A stretch of DNA of 64,000 nucleotides, taken from Salinibacterium sp. UTAS2018 (lineage in GTDB: Bacteria > Actinomycetota > Actinomycetes > Actinomycetales > Microbacteriaceae). Below the pieces are notes generated by a model. That model saw only the letters and a list, made by a program, of their open reading frames with translations. It was not told the origin of the DNA and did no database searches. Positions 18,080-27,354 of this stretch are shown here, piece by piece (position 1 is the stretch's first letter; each line of letters opens with the position of its first letter). Both the position numbers and the translations under genes were made by a program. Location: assembly GCF_004118935.1 (NCBI RefSeq), contig NZ_CP035375.1:2604001-2668000 (forward strand), read 5' to 3'.

Positions 18080-18676
18080 GCGGCCCAGAATTGCTCGCAC
18101 ACGTTTATTCCGACGGCCGCGGCAGAGCCGCGGATGCTGTTTCAGCAGACCTTGCACCGCTGCCGTCACCCCTGCGAGCGTGCCAGCACAGGGGCGAGTG
18201 TCGTCGCGGAATCGCCCCAGGGCGGGCGCCGTGCCGGTGTATTCGAACCCGACTTTCTGGGCAACGCGAGCCGACGCGACGTTTCCCACGACCGCCTCCC
18301 AGTGCAGCTCAGAGTGACCTGCCGAATGAAGCCAGCTCACGGCCGCAGCGACAGCCTCGGGCATGACGCCATTGCCGCGGTGGGGAGCGCCCAACCAATA
18401 CCCGATCGCGGCGCTCTTCACGTTAAATCCAACAACGCCGAGCAGCAGCGGGTCGCCCATGCGGCGAATCGCCCACGTGAATTCTGAGCCCTCTGCCCAC
18501 CACCGGGGTGCGAGTTCATTGATGAACCCATCCGCATGCTCCCGCTCGTAGGGCCACGGGATAGGAACCGCGTCTTTGAGCACCGTGTCCTGACAGTAGG
18601 AGGTCATCACGTCGACATCGGCGTCTGCGAGCGCGTCGAGGGTGAGGCGTTCGGTCGTCAGGTCGACGGGCTGCAT
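17894..18676 (-). CDS. GNAT N-acetyltransferase (RimJ/RimL-like), C-terminus doubtful
   Basis: The first 150 or so residues are a GNAT fold (TTERLTLDALADADVDVMTSYC; acetyl-CoA loop GAPHRGNGVMPEAV; VGNVASARVAQKVGFEYTGT) closely related to the next gene. The start is the ATG at 18676, although the frame is open to 18823. After FRDDTRP near 18195 the frame runs on for about 105 atypical residues into the antisense of the permease gene. In the next frame the protein would end after VLARSQG at 18166. A frameshift or a recent extension is likely, so the true end may be 18166. Confidence 0.6.
   Translation of the reverse strand: MQPVDLTTERLTLDALADADVDVMTSYCQDTVLKDAVPIPWPYEREHADGFINELAPRWWAEGSEFTWAIRRMGDPLLLGVVGFNVKSAAIGYWLGAPHRGNGVMPEAVAAAVSWLHSAGHSELHWEAVVGNVASARVAQKVGFEYTGTAPALGRFRDDTRPCAGTLAGVTAAVQGLLKQHPRLCRGRRNKRVRAILGRSAIAEVCERSCGIDSRDSEKNTRKAAQHSCANRQYRVLNHRCPNANAEPSGDDDGCRKSQN
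18117..18133. terminator. Hairpin, possible weak terminator between convergent genes
   Basis: CCGCGGC-AGA-GCCGCGG is a perfect 7-bp stem with a 3-base loop. A second small perfect stem, TGCTG-TTT-CAGCA (18135-18147), follows at once. No long T run is present on either strand. They lie just past the permease stop. Confidence 0.3.
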
Positions 18677-18686
18677 GTGGTGCTCG

Positions 18687-19252
18687 CTAGACCGGCCACG
18701 GCTGGCCGGATTCGACCTCATAGGTGGGGTTCTCATCCGGAGCAGTGAGCGTTGCCCACCACGATGGCGGATGCGTGCCGCCGCGGTATTCGCTCGAGGC
18801 GGGCTCGATGCCGGTGTAGACAAAGCCGAGGCTTTTCGCGATGGCAGCCGAGGCCTTGTTGCCCACGAGGGCTTCCCAGCGCACTTCGGGGCGACCGGTG
18901 GAGAATACCCAGCGGCAGACCTCAGCGACAGCTTCCTTCATGAAGCCTCGGCCGCGGTGGGGTTCGCCCATCCAATAGCCGATGGTGTCGTTGTAGAGGC
19001 GAAAGCTGATGACGCCGAGCAGTTCAGGTTTGCCGGTTTCGCGGATCGCCCAGGTGTACTCATCGTCGTCTTCCCACCACTGCGCCACCAAATTGTTGAT
19101 GAAGAATTCGGCATCCGACTTTGCGTACGGCCACGGGATCGTGAGCGTGTGCTCAAAGATCGGGTCTTGGCAGTGGGCGGTCATGAGCTCGACATCGTCG
19201 CCGGTGAGGGCATCCAACGTCAGGCGTTCGCTTGTGAGATTAAAGACCTGCA

Positions 19253-19253
<1 letters not shown>
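18687..19253 (-). CDS. GNAT N-acetyltransferase (RimJ/RimL-like)
   Basis: The 188-residue protein is a complete acetyltransferase: TSERLTLDALTGDDVELMTAHC at the start, acetyl-CoA-binding loop GEPHRGRGFMKEAV, and VGNKASAAIAKSLGFVYTG. It uses acetyl-CoA to acetylate an amine, possibly a protein N-terminus or antibiotic; the target is unknown. It is a tandem paralogue of the downstream gene, 10 bases away, and its ATG overlaps the trpS stop by one base. Confidence 0.85.
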
Positions 19254-20266
<1,013 letters not shown>

Positions 20267-20275
20267 CTAAGTCTT

Positions 20276-21136
20276 TCAGATCGAATAGTCAACAACGACG
20301 GGAGCGTGATCGCTCCAGCGCTCATCCCAGGCGCCGGCCTTGTCGATGCGGTAATCCGCAACGGTGGCCGCAAGCGCGGGGGTGGCGACGTGGTAGTCGA
20401 TGCGCCAACCGGTGTCGGTGTCGAAAGCTTGGCCGCGCTGCGACCACCAGGAGTACGGGCCTTCGACTTCGCCGGCGAACTGGCGGCCGACATCCACCCA
20501 GCCGAGGCCGGGGCCGGCGGTGCCGTCGACGCATTCGATGGTCTCGCCAGCAGCGCCGAAGAAGCGGTCGAAGTAGGCGCGCTCCTCTAGGAGGAAGCCC
20601 GCCTTTTTGCGGTTGCCGCGCCAGTTCTTGATGTCGAGTTCGCGGTGACCGACGTTGAGGTCGCCGACGATCAGGGCGTGGTCGCTGTGGGCGGCAAGCT
20701 CGGGCAGGCGCACGAGCATGGCCTCTAAGAACTTGTACTTCTCGACTTGCTTGGGGGTATCAACGACGCCCGAGTGAACGTAAGTGCTGACGACAGTGAC
20801 GGTCGTGCCGTTGACATCGAAGTCGGCTTCGAGCCAACGACCGGCACTATCGAAATCGTCGGCGCCGAGCGCAACGCGGTGAGCAAGAGGGGCGGATGCC
20901 GCCGATCCCTTGCGTGAGGCCACAGCGACGCCCGCGCGACCCTTCGCGGTCGCGGCATCGTGCAGGATGTTCCAGCCATCGCCGAGCAACCCTTCGATGT
21001 CAGCGTCAGCGGCCCGAACCTCTTGCAGCGCCAGAATGTCGATGTCCCGGGCATCCAGCCAGTCGCCCATGCCCTTGCGGTAGGCGGCGCGAACACCATT
21101 GACGTTGACGGATGCGATGCGAAGACGTGTTGCCAT
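20276..21136 (-). CDS. xthA: Exodeoxyribonuclease III / AP endonuclease
   Basis: The 286-residue enzyme belongs to the exonuclease III/EEP family and cuts DNA 5' to abasic sites in base-excision repair. Visible motifs: RIASVNVNGVRAA at the start, LALQEVRA (metal-binding Glu), VGDLNVGHRELD and WSDHAPVVVDY at the end, with the catalytic Asp-His. The ATG at 21136 has TAGTCT ending 6 bases upstream, so it may be leaderless. trpS starts 12 bases after its stop. Confidence 0.95.
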   Translation of the reverse strand: MATRLRIASVNVNGVRAAYRKGMGDWLDARDIDILALQEVRAADADIEGLLGDGWNILHDAATAKGRAGVAVASRKGSAASAPLAHRVALGADDFDSAGRWLEADFDVNGTTVTVVSTYVHSGVVDTPKQVEKYKFLEAMLVRLPELAAHSDHALIVGDLNVGHRELDIKNWRGNRKKAGFLLEERAYFDRFFGAAGETIECVDGTAGPGLGWVDVGRQFAGEVEGPYSWWSQRGQAFDTDTGWRIDYHVATPALAATVADYRIDKAGAWDERWSDHAPVVVDYSI

Positions 21137-21142
21137 GCCACA

Positions 21143-21148
21143 AGACTA
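21143..21148 (-). promoter_or_regulatory. -10 box of a probable leaderless promoter for xthA
   Basis: TAGTCT on the minus strand ends 6 bases before the ATG at 21136. Confidence 0.4.
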
Positions 21149-21213
21149 CCGAGGCCCACCGACCGTGTCGTCACTGAGTAGCGACTCTGGCGCACGCCTG
21201 TGCTCGCCGATGC

Positions 21214-22326
21214 CTAGCGCTTGTTGTTGCGTTTCATCATCCGCTTGAAAGTGCGCTTGAACTTCACTTCGTTGGCCTTGTCGAGTTCGCCCTGTTCCTC
21301 GGGCGTCGCCTCGGGCGATCGGCTCGATTTCTTGCTGGCCTTCTGCCCACTCTTCGCGGCCTTGTTGGCCTTAGCGTCATCCGCAGCCTTTGTCGCGGTG
21401 ACGGCACGCGGCGCATCATCTGCACGCTTCTCACCGCTGATGTCGAGGTCGGCGTCGTCGGCGGCAACGGCAATCCAGCCTGCGCCAATCAGGATGATCT
21501 GGCAGATGAAGTTGAACCAGATCAGCAAACCGATGATGACGGCAAAGGAGGCGAGAAGCGGGTTGCGGGTGGCGCCTTCGAGAAGGAAGCCACCACCGAA
21601 TTTGAGGGCGCCGAGCGCAACAGCGGCGATGATCGTGCCCTGAGCGAGTATCCGGAACGGAATCTTGATGCCGGAGATGACGCGATAGAAGATGCCGAGT
21701 GTCGCCGTATCCAAAATGAGTACGATCACGAGGGCGACACCACGGGTGGCGATGAGGCCGGCCGTCGAATCCTCGCCGATCGACACGAGACCGAGAATCC
21801 AATTCAACGCGGCAGAGCTGAGCACCGAGACGCCCGCCGATACAAGCACGGCGAGACCAAAACCGATCGCGAGCCCGGCATCCTTGAGTTTCAAGATGAG
21901 AAAGTTCGTCTCCGAGCTCTCGAGGCCGAACATCGACCGAACCGCGCTTCGTCCAGAGGCGATCCACCCCAAGGCCGTAAATGCCAAACCAAATGCCGCT
22001 ATGACACCTGTGATGCCCAGAATGTTGGTGTCAGCAAGCGTCTCACGGGTGATTGCGCCATTACCGCTGCCATCACCGATGAGCCCCGGGATGTTGGTCG
22101 AGATGAAGTTGTAGACGGCTTCCAGTAGTACCGGGTCGCCCTGCACGATGAATCCGGCGACCGCGAAACCGACCCAGATCGCGGCAAACACGGCGAAGAT
22201 CGCCTGATACGAAAGCCCTGACGAGAGAAGCGGCCCGAGCTTCTCGGCATAGTGCATAAATACCCGTACCGGGCGGAGCTGGAGTACCCACTCAATGGCT
22301 GGTTTGAGTCGTTGCGCAAGCTGCAT
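21214..22326 (-). CDS. YihY/BrkB (UPF0761) family membrane protein
   Basis: The protein has 370 residues with about six membrane spans (for example LSYQAIFAVFAAIWVGFAVAGFIV, VALVIVLILDTATLGIFYRVI, ASFAVIIGLLIWFNFICQIILIGAGWIAVA). The family was once called ribonuclease BN by error and its function is unsettled. The last 80 residues are a charged Lys/Ala/Asp-rich cytoplasmic tail ending in KRMMKRNNKR. The ATG at 22326 has TATTCT ending 6 bases upstream. It diverges from ptsI. Confidence 0.88.
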   Translation of the reverse strand: MQLAQRLKPAIEWVLQLRPVRVFMHYAEKLGPLLSSGLSYQAIFAVFAAIWVGFAVAGFIVQGDPVLLEAVYNFISTNIPGLIGDGSGNGAITRETLADTNILGITGVIAAFGLAFTALGWIASGRSAVRSMFGLESSETNFLILKLKDAGLAIGFGLAVLVSAGVSVLSSAALNWILGLVSIGEDSTAGLIATRGVALVIVLILDTATLGIFYRVISGIKIPFRILAQGTIIAAVALGALKFGGGFLLEGATRNPLLASFAVIIGLLIWFNFICQIILIGAGWIAVAADDADLDISGEKRADDAPRAVTATKAADDAKANKAAKSGQKASKKSSRSPEATPEEQGELDKANEVKFKRTFKRMMKRNNKR

Positions 22327-22332
22327 TCATCA

Positions 22333-22338
22333 AGAATA
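22333..22338 (-). promoter_or_regulatory. -10 box of a probable leaderless promoter
   Basis: TATTCT on the minus strand ends 6 bases before the ATG of the YihY/BrkB gene at 22326. Confidence 0.4.
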
Positions 22339-22380
22339 GCTAGGCTGACAGTGCGTTCTGCAGAGGAGAGGTCACATCAC

Positions 22381-24027
22381 ATGGAACTTCAAGGTGTCGG
22401 AGTTGGACGATCGGTAGCCATCGGGAAGGTCGTGCGCATGCCTGACCCTCTTCCGGAACCGAAAGATGCTCGCCATTCCGGCGATGCTGCCGCTGAGAAA
22501 GAGGCCGCAGCATCAGCGCTTACTTTTGTCGCTGCTGACCTGCGCGCTCGCGCAGAGAAAGCGGATGCCGAAGCCAACGAGGTTCTCACCGCCACAGCTC
22601 TGATGGCTGAAGACCCCTCCATTCTCGACAGCGTGAACGAGTTGATTGACGGCGGCAAAGCTGCCGAGCGCGCTGTGTTCGAAGCGTTCGCTTCGTTCCG
22701 CGACATGCTGATCTCCTTGGGAGGCATGATGGCCGAACGTGCCACTGACCTCAGCGACGTCAGCCAGCGCGTCGTGGCTCGCCTCCGTGGCGTAGAAGCT
22801 CCGGGCGTTCCGCAGCGCGACGAGCCTTTCGTGCTCGTTGCCGACGACCTCGCTCCGGCCGACACTGCGCTGCTCGAGCTTGACAAGGTACTTGCGCTCG
22901 TCACCCGCCAGGGCGGCCCGACGAGCCACACCGCGATCCTCGCACGTTCGAAGGCAATTCCCGCGATCATGGGTGTTGCCGAAGCCCTTGATCTCGCTGA
23001 TGACACCGAGGTAATTGTGGATGCCGGTGCCGGCACCATCACGACCGAACCCACCGCCGAGCAGGTTGCCGCCGCTGAGGCTCGCATCGCGGAGCTCGCC
23101 GCCGCAGCAAACGCTCCCATCACTGATGGTGCGCTCGCGGACGGAACTCTCGTTCCTCTGCTCGCGAACTTGGGCACCCCGTCGGAAGCGGCTCAGGCTG
23201 TTGAGCTTGGCGCAGAAGGTGTCGGCCTGTTCCGCACCGAGCTCATGTTCCTCGATGCCAAGACCGCGCCGACGGTCGACGAGCAGACCAAGGAATACAC
23301 CGAGATGTTGCAGCACTTCCCGGGTAAGAAGGTTGTCGTTCGCGCCCTCGATGCCGGTGCCGACAAGCCGCTGAGCTTCATGGACATGGGCGAAGAAGTG
23401 AACCCCGCCCTCGGCCAGCGCGGCCTCCGCTCGCTCCGCGTCAACGAGAACATCTTGCGCGATCAGCTCACCGCTCTCGTCAACGCGCAGAATGCCACGG
23501 ATGCTGACCTCTGGGTCATGGCCCCGATGGTGTCGGATGCCGAAGAGACCGAATACTTCGTCGCCCTGGGCCGCGAACTCGGCCTCAACACCGTGGGCGT
23601 CATGGCCGAGGTCCCTTCGCTCGCCGTGCTCGCCGACCAGGTCGCCGAGCGCAGTGACTTCGTGTCGATCGGGTCCAACGACCTCACCCAGTACACGCTG
23701 GCTGCCGACCGGCTGCTCGGCACCCTCGCCAAGTTCCAAGACCCGTGGCACCCTGCCGTGCTCCGCATGGTGAAGATGCTCGGAGATGCCGGCGCTGCAG
23801 CGGGAAAGCCCGTCGGAGTTTGTGGCGAAGCTGCTGCTGATCCTCAGCTCGCTATCGTGCTTGTCGGTCTGGGAGTAACAAGTCTTTCGATGACGCCCGC
23901 TGCGCTCGCCGACGTACGTGCTGAGCTGTTGACAGTCACGCTCGAGCAGGCCAAGGCCCGCGCGGCTGCCGCCATCAACGCGACGACCGGGCCGACCGCT
24001 CGTGAGGCTGCGGCCAACGCTGCCTAA
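22381..24027 (+). CDS. ptsI: Phosphoenolpyruvate-protein phosphotransferase (PTS enzyme I)
   Basis: This 548-residue cytoplasmic enzyme takes phosphate from PEP and passes it to HPr. The phospho-His is in GGPTSHTAILAR, the PEP-binding Arg in GLFRTELMFLD, SIGSNDLTQYTLAADR is the family signature, and the active-site Cys is in VGVCGEAAAD. Start: the frame is open from 22252, but ATG 22381 follows GGAGAGG at a proper distance and begins the conserved ELQGVGVGRSVAIG. No HPr gene is adjacent. A strong hairpin follows. A PTS EIIA/EIIB pair lies at 46 kb. Confidence 0.96.
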   Translation: MELQGVGVGRSVAIGKVVRMPDPLPEPKDARHSGDAAAEKEAAASALTFVAADLRARAEKADAEANEVLTATALMAEDPSILDSVNELIDGGKAAERAVFEAFASFRDMLISLGGMMAERATDLSDVSQRVVARLRGVEAPGVPQRDEPFVLVADDLAPADTALLELDKVLALVTRQGGPTSHTAILARSKAIPAIMGVAEALDLADDTEVIVDAGAGTITTEPTAEQVAAAEARIAELAAAANAPITDGALADGTLVPLLANLGTPSEAAQAVELGAEGVGLFRTELMFLDAKTAPTVDEQTKEYTEMLQHFPGKKVVVRALDAGADKPLSFMDMGEEVNPALGQRGLRSLRVNENILRDQLTALVNAQNATDADLWVMAPMVSDAEETEYFVALGRELGLNTVGVMAEVPSLAVLADQVAERSDFVSIGSNDLTQYTLAADRLLGTLAKFQDPWHPAVLRMVKMLGDAGAAAGKPVGVCGEAAADPQLAIVLVGLGVTSLSMTPAALADVRAELLTVTLEQAKARAAAAINATTGPTAREAAANAA

Positions 24028-24046
24028 CTCGTTCGTACCGCTTTGC

Positions 24047-24084
24047 CGTACTGCCACGATCCCCTCGGGAATCGTGGCAGTACG
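24047..24084 (+). terminator. Rho-independent-like terminator of ptsI
   Basis: Perfect 14-bp arms CGTACTGCCACGAT and ATCGTGGCAGTACG enclose a 10-base loop, 20 bases after the ptsI stop. The T tract is poor (TCCTTA). Confidence 0.8.
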
Positions 24085-24590
24085 TCCTTAACGTGGGAAA
24101 GCACAGCGAAGTTCTCGCAGCAACGAAATTTTTTTTATTCATTGGCGGCTGGATTGCCACCGGGTGGCCGGAGGTCTCCGTCGAACGCCTACGCGTGATG
24201 GCGGTGTAAGTGGTCCAGTTTCCGGCCGACGGGTCAGAGTTTCTGGGAGCGTGCACGCTTTTTGCTGGATTTGGGCGCGACCCACTCGTCGCCCTGACCG
24301 GGGTACACGAACTTCGCACTGCTGGTATCGCTAGAGCGTGTGATTTGTTGGGCGCACGACAGAAACTGGTTCGCGGGTGCACCCCTCACTGCGTCAACGT
24401 CGGAATCGTTTTACCGAGACCGCTGGGCTGAAAGCGGGTACCAGAGGGGGCGCAGGTGGTCTACAGCGCGCGCCGCGGCGACAACGGTCGACGCCGCCCG
24501 ATAACGCGCTAGAACCCGGCGTTGTTAGGGCAAGAACGACCTGTTCCCCCCTAGTGGGGGCACAGTTTTCTGAGAAAATTCGATAGTCTG
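24085..24590. other. Long stretch without a confident gene
   Basis: Between the ptsI terminator and the promoter region of the sigma-factor fusion I see no recognisable gene. It holds an A/T run (AATTTTTTTTATT, about 24128-24140), one weak small open frame on the minus strand (24234-24389, listed separately) and a C-rich/G-rich hairpin CCCCC-TAGT-GGGGG near 24547-24560. Confidence 0.5.
24234..24389 (-). CDS. Possible small basic protein (51 residues), doubtful
   Basis: A GTG-initiated frame on the minus strand encodes 51 residues ending in VAPKSSKKRARSQKL. Its middle (SAKFVYPGQGDEWVAP) and Lys-rich tail look more protein-like than the surrounding frames. It has no homology I recognise, no clear ribosome site and no -10 box, so it may be chance. 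Confidence 0.22.
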   Translation of the reverse strand: MRGAPANQFLSCAQQITRSSDTSSAKFVYPGQGDEWVAPKSSKKRARSQKL

Positions 24591-24630
24591 CGTCATAGAG
24601 AACGGGTAACTCGGTCTCTTTGGGTAAGAG
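24591..24630. repeat. Imperfect flanking repeat, copy 1
   Basis: CGTCATA, then a GTA block, then GGTCTCTTTGGGTAAG lies upstream of the sigma-factor fusion. A related 40-base segment occurs just after that gene (26442-26481: CGTCATA ... AGTCTCTTTGAGTGAG). Each copy is preceded by a C-run/G-run hairpin. It could be a duplicated regulatory sequence. Confidence 0.4.
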
Positions 24631-24694
24631 GGTTGTTTGTCTACGACCTTCACTCCAAAGGGACAAAGAGAGGCCCGGGAAATGGATCAGGGGG

Positions 24695-26410
24695 ATGAGC
24701 GGAATCGTGGCTTCGAAGCTAACCACTTCGGACGAGCAGCTGCTGGCACAGGCGCGTACGGGGGTACAAAACGCCTTTGCCGAGCTCTGGAGTCGCCACT
24801 ACCGCTCGGGAATATGTGTTGCCCGTCAGTACACGTCGATAGACGCGGACGATCTCGTGTCTGAGTCGTTCGCGCGTATTTACCAGCGTGTGCTGGCGGG
24901 TGGCGGCCCGCAGGGAGCTTTTCGCCCCTACCTCTATACGACCATCCGCAACCTCGCGTCGACGTGGGGCGCTGCCTCCCGTGAAGTTCAAGTGGATGAG
25001 ATCGCCGACTTCGAAGATCCGAGCACTCTCGACGATCCCATTGCGATCGCCCTCGATCACAGCCTTACCGCGAAAGCCTTCCGTGAACTCCCGGAGCGCT
25101 GGCAGTCGGTGCTCTGGTACACCGAAGTGGAGGGCATGGACCCTCACGAAGTAGCTCCGCTACTCGGAATGAGCGCTAACAGCGTCGCTGCGCTGTCGTA
25201 CCGCGCGCGAGAAGGCCTGCGCAAAGCATGGTTGCAGGCTCACATCAACGACGCGACAGCATCCGGCGACTGCCGTTGGGCGATGTCTAAGTTTGGCGAA
25301 CACGCTCGCAAAAGCCTCAATGCCCGCGATGCCAAGAAGATTGATAGTCATCTCGCGTCGTGCACCCGCTGCGCGATTGTGTGTGAAGAAGTTGACGAAG
25401 TTGGTTCACGCCTAGCACTCGTGATGATCCCGATGCTGCTGGGCGGCGTTGCTGGTGGCGGTTTCCTGAGTGCCTTCGGGCACGGCGGCGCAGCGTCGCT
25501 CACCGCAGCAGCAGCGCCGGCCATGCCAGTAACCGTCGTTGCCGGTGCCGGAACGGCCGTCGTGGCCGGTAGTGCCGGCGTGAGCGCTGTTCCTGTGGCC
25601 ATCGCAGGCTCACTCGCGGCAGTAATCGCGCTCACCGGCTCGTTTGTGGCGCTGGCCCCGATTTCGCCGGAGTCCGCGAGCACCGACACCACGTCAACAA
25701 GCCAACTCGCCGATGACTCTCGAGCTGATGCTTCTGTCTCTACCGGGGTCGCGGATAACCTTGGCGGCGACCGCGACGACCCCAGCAATCTGGTTATTCC
25801 TACCGTGCCGGCCGTCGGAATCGGCGAAGCTGCTGAGAGCGGCGCGGGCGGAACTCAAGGCACGGGCGGCACCGCGGTAGCGGATGGCAGCGACGGGGTC
25901 GCGCCGGGCATTGGCGGCTCTCAGGGCGGCGGCCTCGTGGGTGGAGTCGTCGACGGCGTGGGTGGCGTGGTCGGCGGTGTGGTTGACGGGGTCGGCGGCG
26001 CTGTCGGTGGGCTCGTGGACTCGGTCGTCGGAACTGTCACCGGCGGAACACCTCCAGCGGGCCACACTGCTCCCGGCGGAGTTGTAGCGGCTGACATCGA
26101 CCTGAACCTTACCGGGACCGCGACGCCGGGCGCCCATCTCTCACTCCAAGCGGGCGGACTTGTTTACGCGACCACCACGGTGTCAAGCAACGGAAAGTTC
26201 ACTCTGAACGTCACCGGCATTCCCGGCGGGCTTTCCTCGCTCGATCTGGTGCAAACAGTGGACCGCGACTATCTTGGCGGCCTTGTCGGCACCGGCGGAC
26301 TGTTGGGCGGCCTTCTCGGTTCGATCGATGGGCTCATCAACGACCTCATCAAACCACTCAACCTGTCGTCGGGTAATAACCAGGGCGTGAACATCCGTCT
26401 GCTGAGTTAA
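24695..26410 (+). CDS. Sigma-70 family factor fused to a zinc-finger anti-sigma-like domain, membrane segments and exposed tail
   Basis: The product has about 571 residues. Residues 20-90 resemble ECF sigma region 2 (IDADDLVSESFARIYQR), 128-176 region 4 (LPERWQSVLWYTEVEGMDPHEVAPLLGMSANSVAALSYRAREGLRKA, in parts). A zf-HC2-like site follows (Cys193, His219, Cys223, Cys226). Hydrophobic segments lie at about 240-262 and 300-322. Beyond them come a Ser/Thr/Gly-rich region with GG-V-V-DGVGG repeats and an Ig-like C-terminal domain. It joins regulator, sensor and surface part in one chain. The start is uncertain: ATG 24695 is preceded by GGGGG at too short a distance. Confidence 0.75.
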   Translation: MSGIVASKLTTSDEQLLAQARTGVQNAFAELWSRHYRSGICVARQYTSIDADDLVSESFARIYQRVLAGGGPQGAFRPYLYTTIRNLASTWGAASREVQVDEIADFEDPSTLDDPIAIALDHSLTAKAFRELPERWQSVLWYTEVEGMDPHEVAPLLGMSANSVAALSYRAREGLRKAWLQAHINDATASGDCRWAMSKFGEHARKSLNARDAKKIDSHLASCTRCAIVCEEVDEVGSRLALVMIPMLLGGVAGGGFLSAFGHGGAASLTAAAAPAMPVTVVAGAGTAVVAGSAGVSAVPVAIAGSLAAVIALTGSFVALAPISPESASTDTTSTSQLADDSRADASVSTGVADNLGGDRDDPSNLVIPTVPAVGIGEAAESGAGGTQGTGGTAVADGSDGVAPGIGGSQGGGLVGGVVDGVGGVVGGVVDGVGGAVGGLVDSVVGTVTGGTPPAGHTAPGGVVAADIDLNLTGTATPGAHLSLQAGGLVYATTTVSSNGKFTLNVTGIPGGLSSLDLVQTVDRDYLGGLVGTGGLLGGLLGSIDGLINDLIKPLNLSSGNNQGVNIRLLS

Positions 26411-26441
26411 ACCCCATTTCGGGGGTGATCTGAGTTCTTCC

Positions 26442-26481
26442 GCGTCATAATTCGCGAGTAGACCAGTCTCTTTGAGTGAGT
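26442..26481. repeat. Imperfect flanking repeat, copy 2
   Basis: This is the second copy of the CGTCATA ... GTCTCTTTG segment, 31 bases after the stop of the sigma-factor fusion. No convincing gene starts behind it. Confidence 0.4.
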
Positions 26482-26535
26482 AACCCGAATACTCACCGTG
26501 GACGGTCGCCGTGGGTGACGGCCGCCCACAAACAA

Positions 26536-26573
26536 ATCGCCCCTGGTGCTACCGCGGTAGCAACAGGGGCGAT
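26536..26573 (-). terminator. Strong hairpin terminator of the sdh operon (possibly bidirectional)
   Basis: Arms ATCGCCCCTG + TGCTACC and GGTAGCA + CAGGGGCGAT pair almost perfectly over 17 bp. On the minus strand it is followed by a T-rich stretch (TTGTTTG), 22 bases after the sdhB stop. Confidence 0.85.
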
Positions 26574-26595
26574 CTTGTCTAAGACGAGTCGGTGC

Positions 26596-27354
26596 TTAGA
26601 CCTTGCCTCTAATGATGGCCTGCTTCACTTCAGCAATCGCCTGCGTAACTTGGATGCCGCGAGGGCAAGCGTCGGTGCAGTTGAAGGTGGTGCGGCAACG
26701 CCACACACCCTCTTTGTCGTTGAGGATATCGAGGCGAACCTGCGAGCCCTCATCGCGCGAGTCGAAGATGAAGCGGTGAGCGTTCACGATGGCTGCCGGG
26801 CCGAAGTACTGGCCGTCAGTCCAGAACACGGGGCAGCTCGACGTGCACGCGGCGCACAGGATGCACTTCGTGGTGTCGTCGAAGCGAGCGCGTTCTACGG
26901 GGCTCTGCTTGCGTTCCTTGCCACTCTTGGTGGCGCCCGCCATTAAGAACGGGTTGATCTCCTTGTAAGAGTCGAAGAACGGCTCCATGTCAACGATCAA
27001 GTCCTTCTCTAGCGGCAGACCCTTGATAGCTTCCACGTAGATCGGCTTGGTGATGTCGAGGTCCTTGACCAAGGTCTTGCAGGCCAGGCGGTTGCGGCCG
27101 TTGATGCGCATGGCATCCGAACCACAAATACCGTGCGCGCACGAGCGACGGAAGGTCAGCGACCCATCCTGTTCCCACTTGATCTTGTGCAGAGCATCGA
27201 GAACGCGGTCGGTCGCGAATAGCTCGACGTCAAAGTCTTCCCAACGCGGCTCTTCGTCAACATCCGGGTCGAAACGACGGATGATGAGGGTCGCAGTGAA
27301 GGTAGGAATCTCTTCGGCTGCGGCAGGCTTCTTGTCAGCGACGGCAGTGCTCAT
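26596..27354 (-). CDS. sdhB: Succinate dehydrogenase iron-sulfur subunit
   Basis: This 252-residue protein carries electrons from FAD to quinone in complex II. The [2Fe-2S] ligands are in SCAHGICGSDAM plus the following RLAC; the [4Fe-4S] and [3Fe-4S] ligands are in CILCAACTSSCP and FNCTDACPRGI. It is the last gene of sdhCDAB, overlapping the sdhA stop by one base, and is followed by a strong terminator. Confidence 0.97.
   Translation of the reverse strand: MSTAVADKKPAAAEEIPTFTATLIIRRFDPDVDEEPRWEDFDVELFATDRVLDALHKIKWEQDGSLTFRRSCAHGICGSDAMRINGRNRLACKTLVKDLDITKPIYVEAIKGLPLEKDLIVDMEPFFDSYKEINPFLMAGATKSGKERKQSPVERARFDDTTKCILCAACTSSCPVFWTDGQYFGPAAIVNAHRFIFDSRDEGSQVRLDILNDKEGVWRCRTTFNCTDACPRGIQVTQAIAEVKQAIIRGKV

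Noticed and set aside
24591..24630. Possibility that the flanking repeats at 24.6 and 26.4 kb are terminal repeats of a mobile element
   Set aside because: They are direct, imperfect and internal to intergenic DNA; no transposase, integrase or target duplication is present.
26476..26946. Open frame starting behind the second flanking repeat and running into the antisense of sdhB
   Set aside because: It passes through the sdh terminator hairpin and then through sdhB; there is no ribosome site and no recognisable domain.
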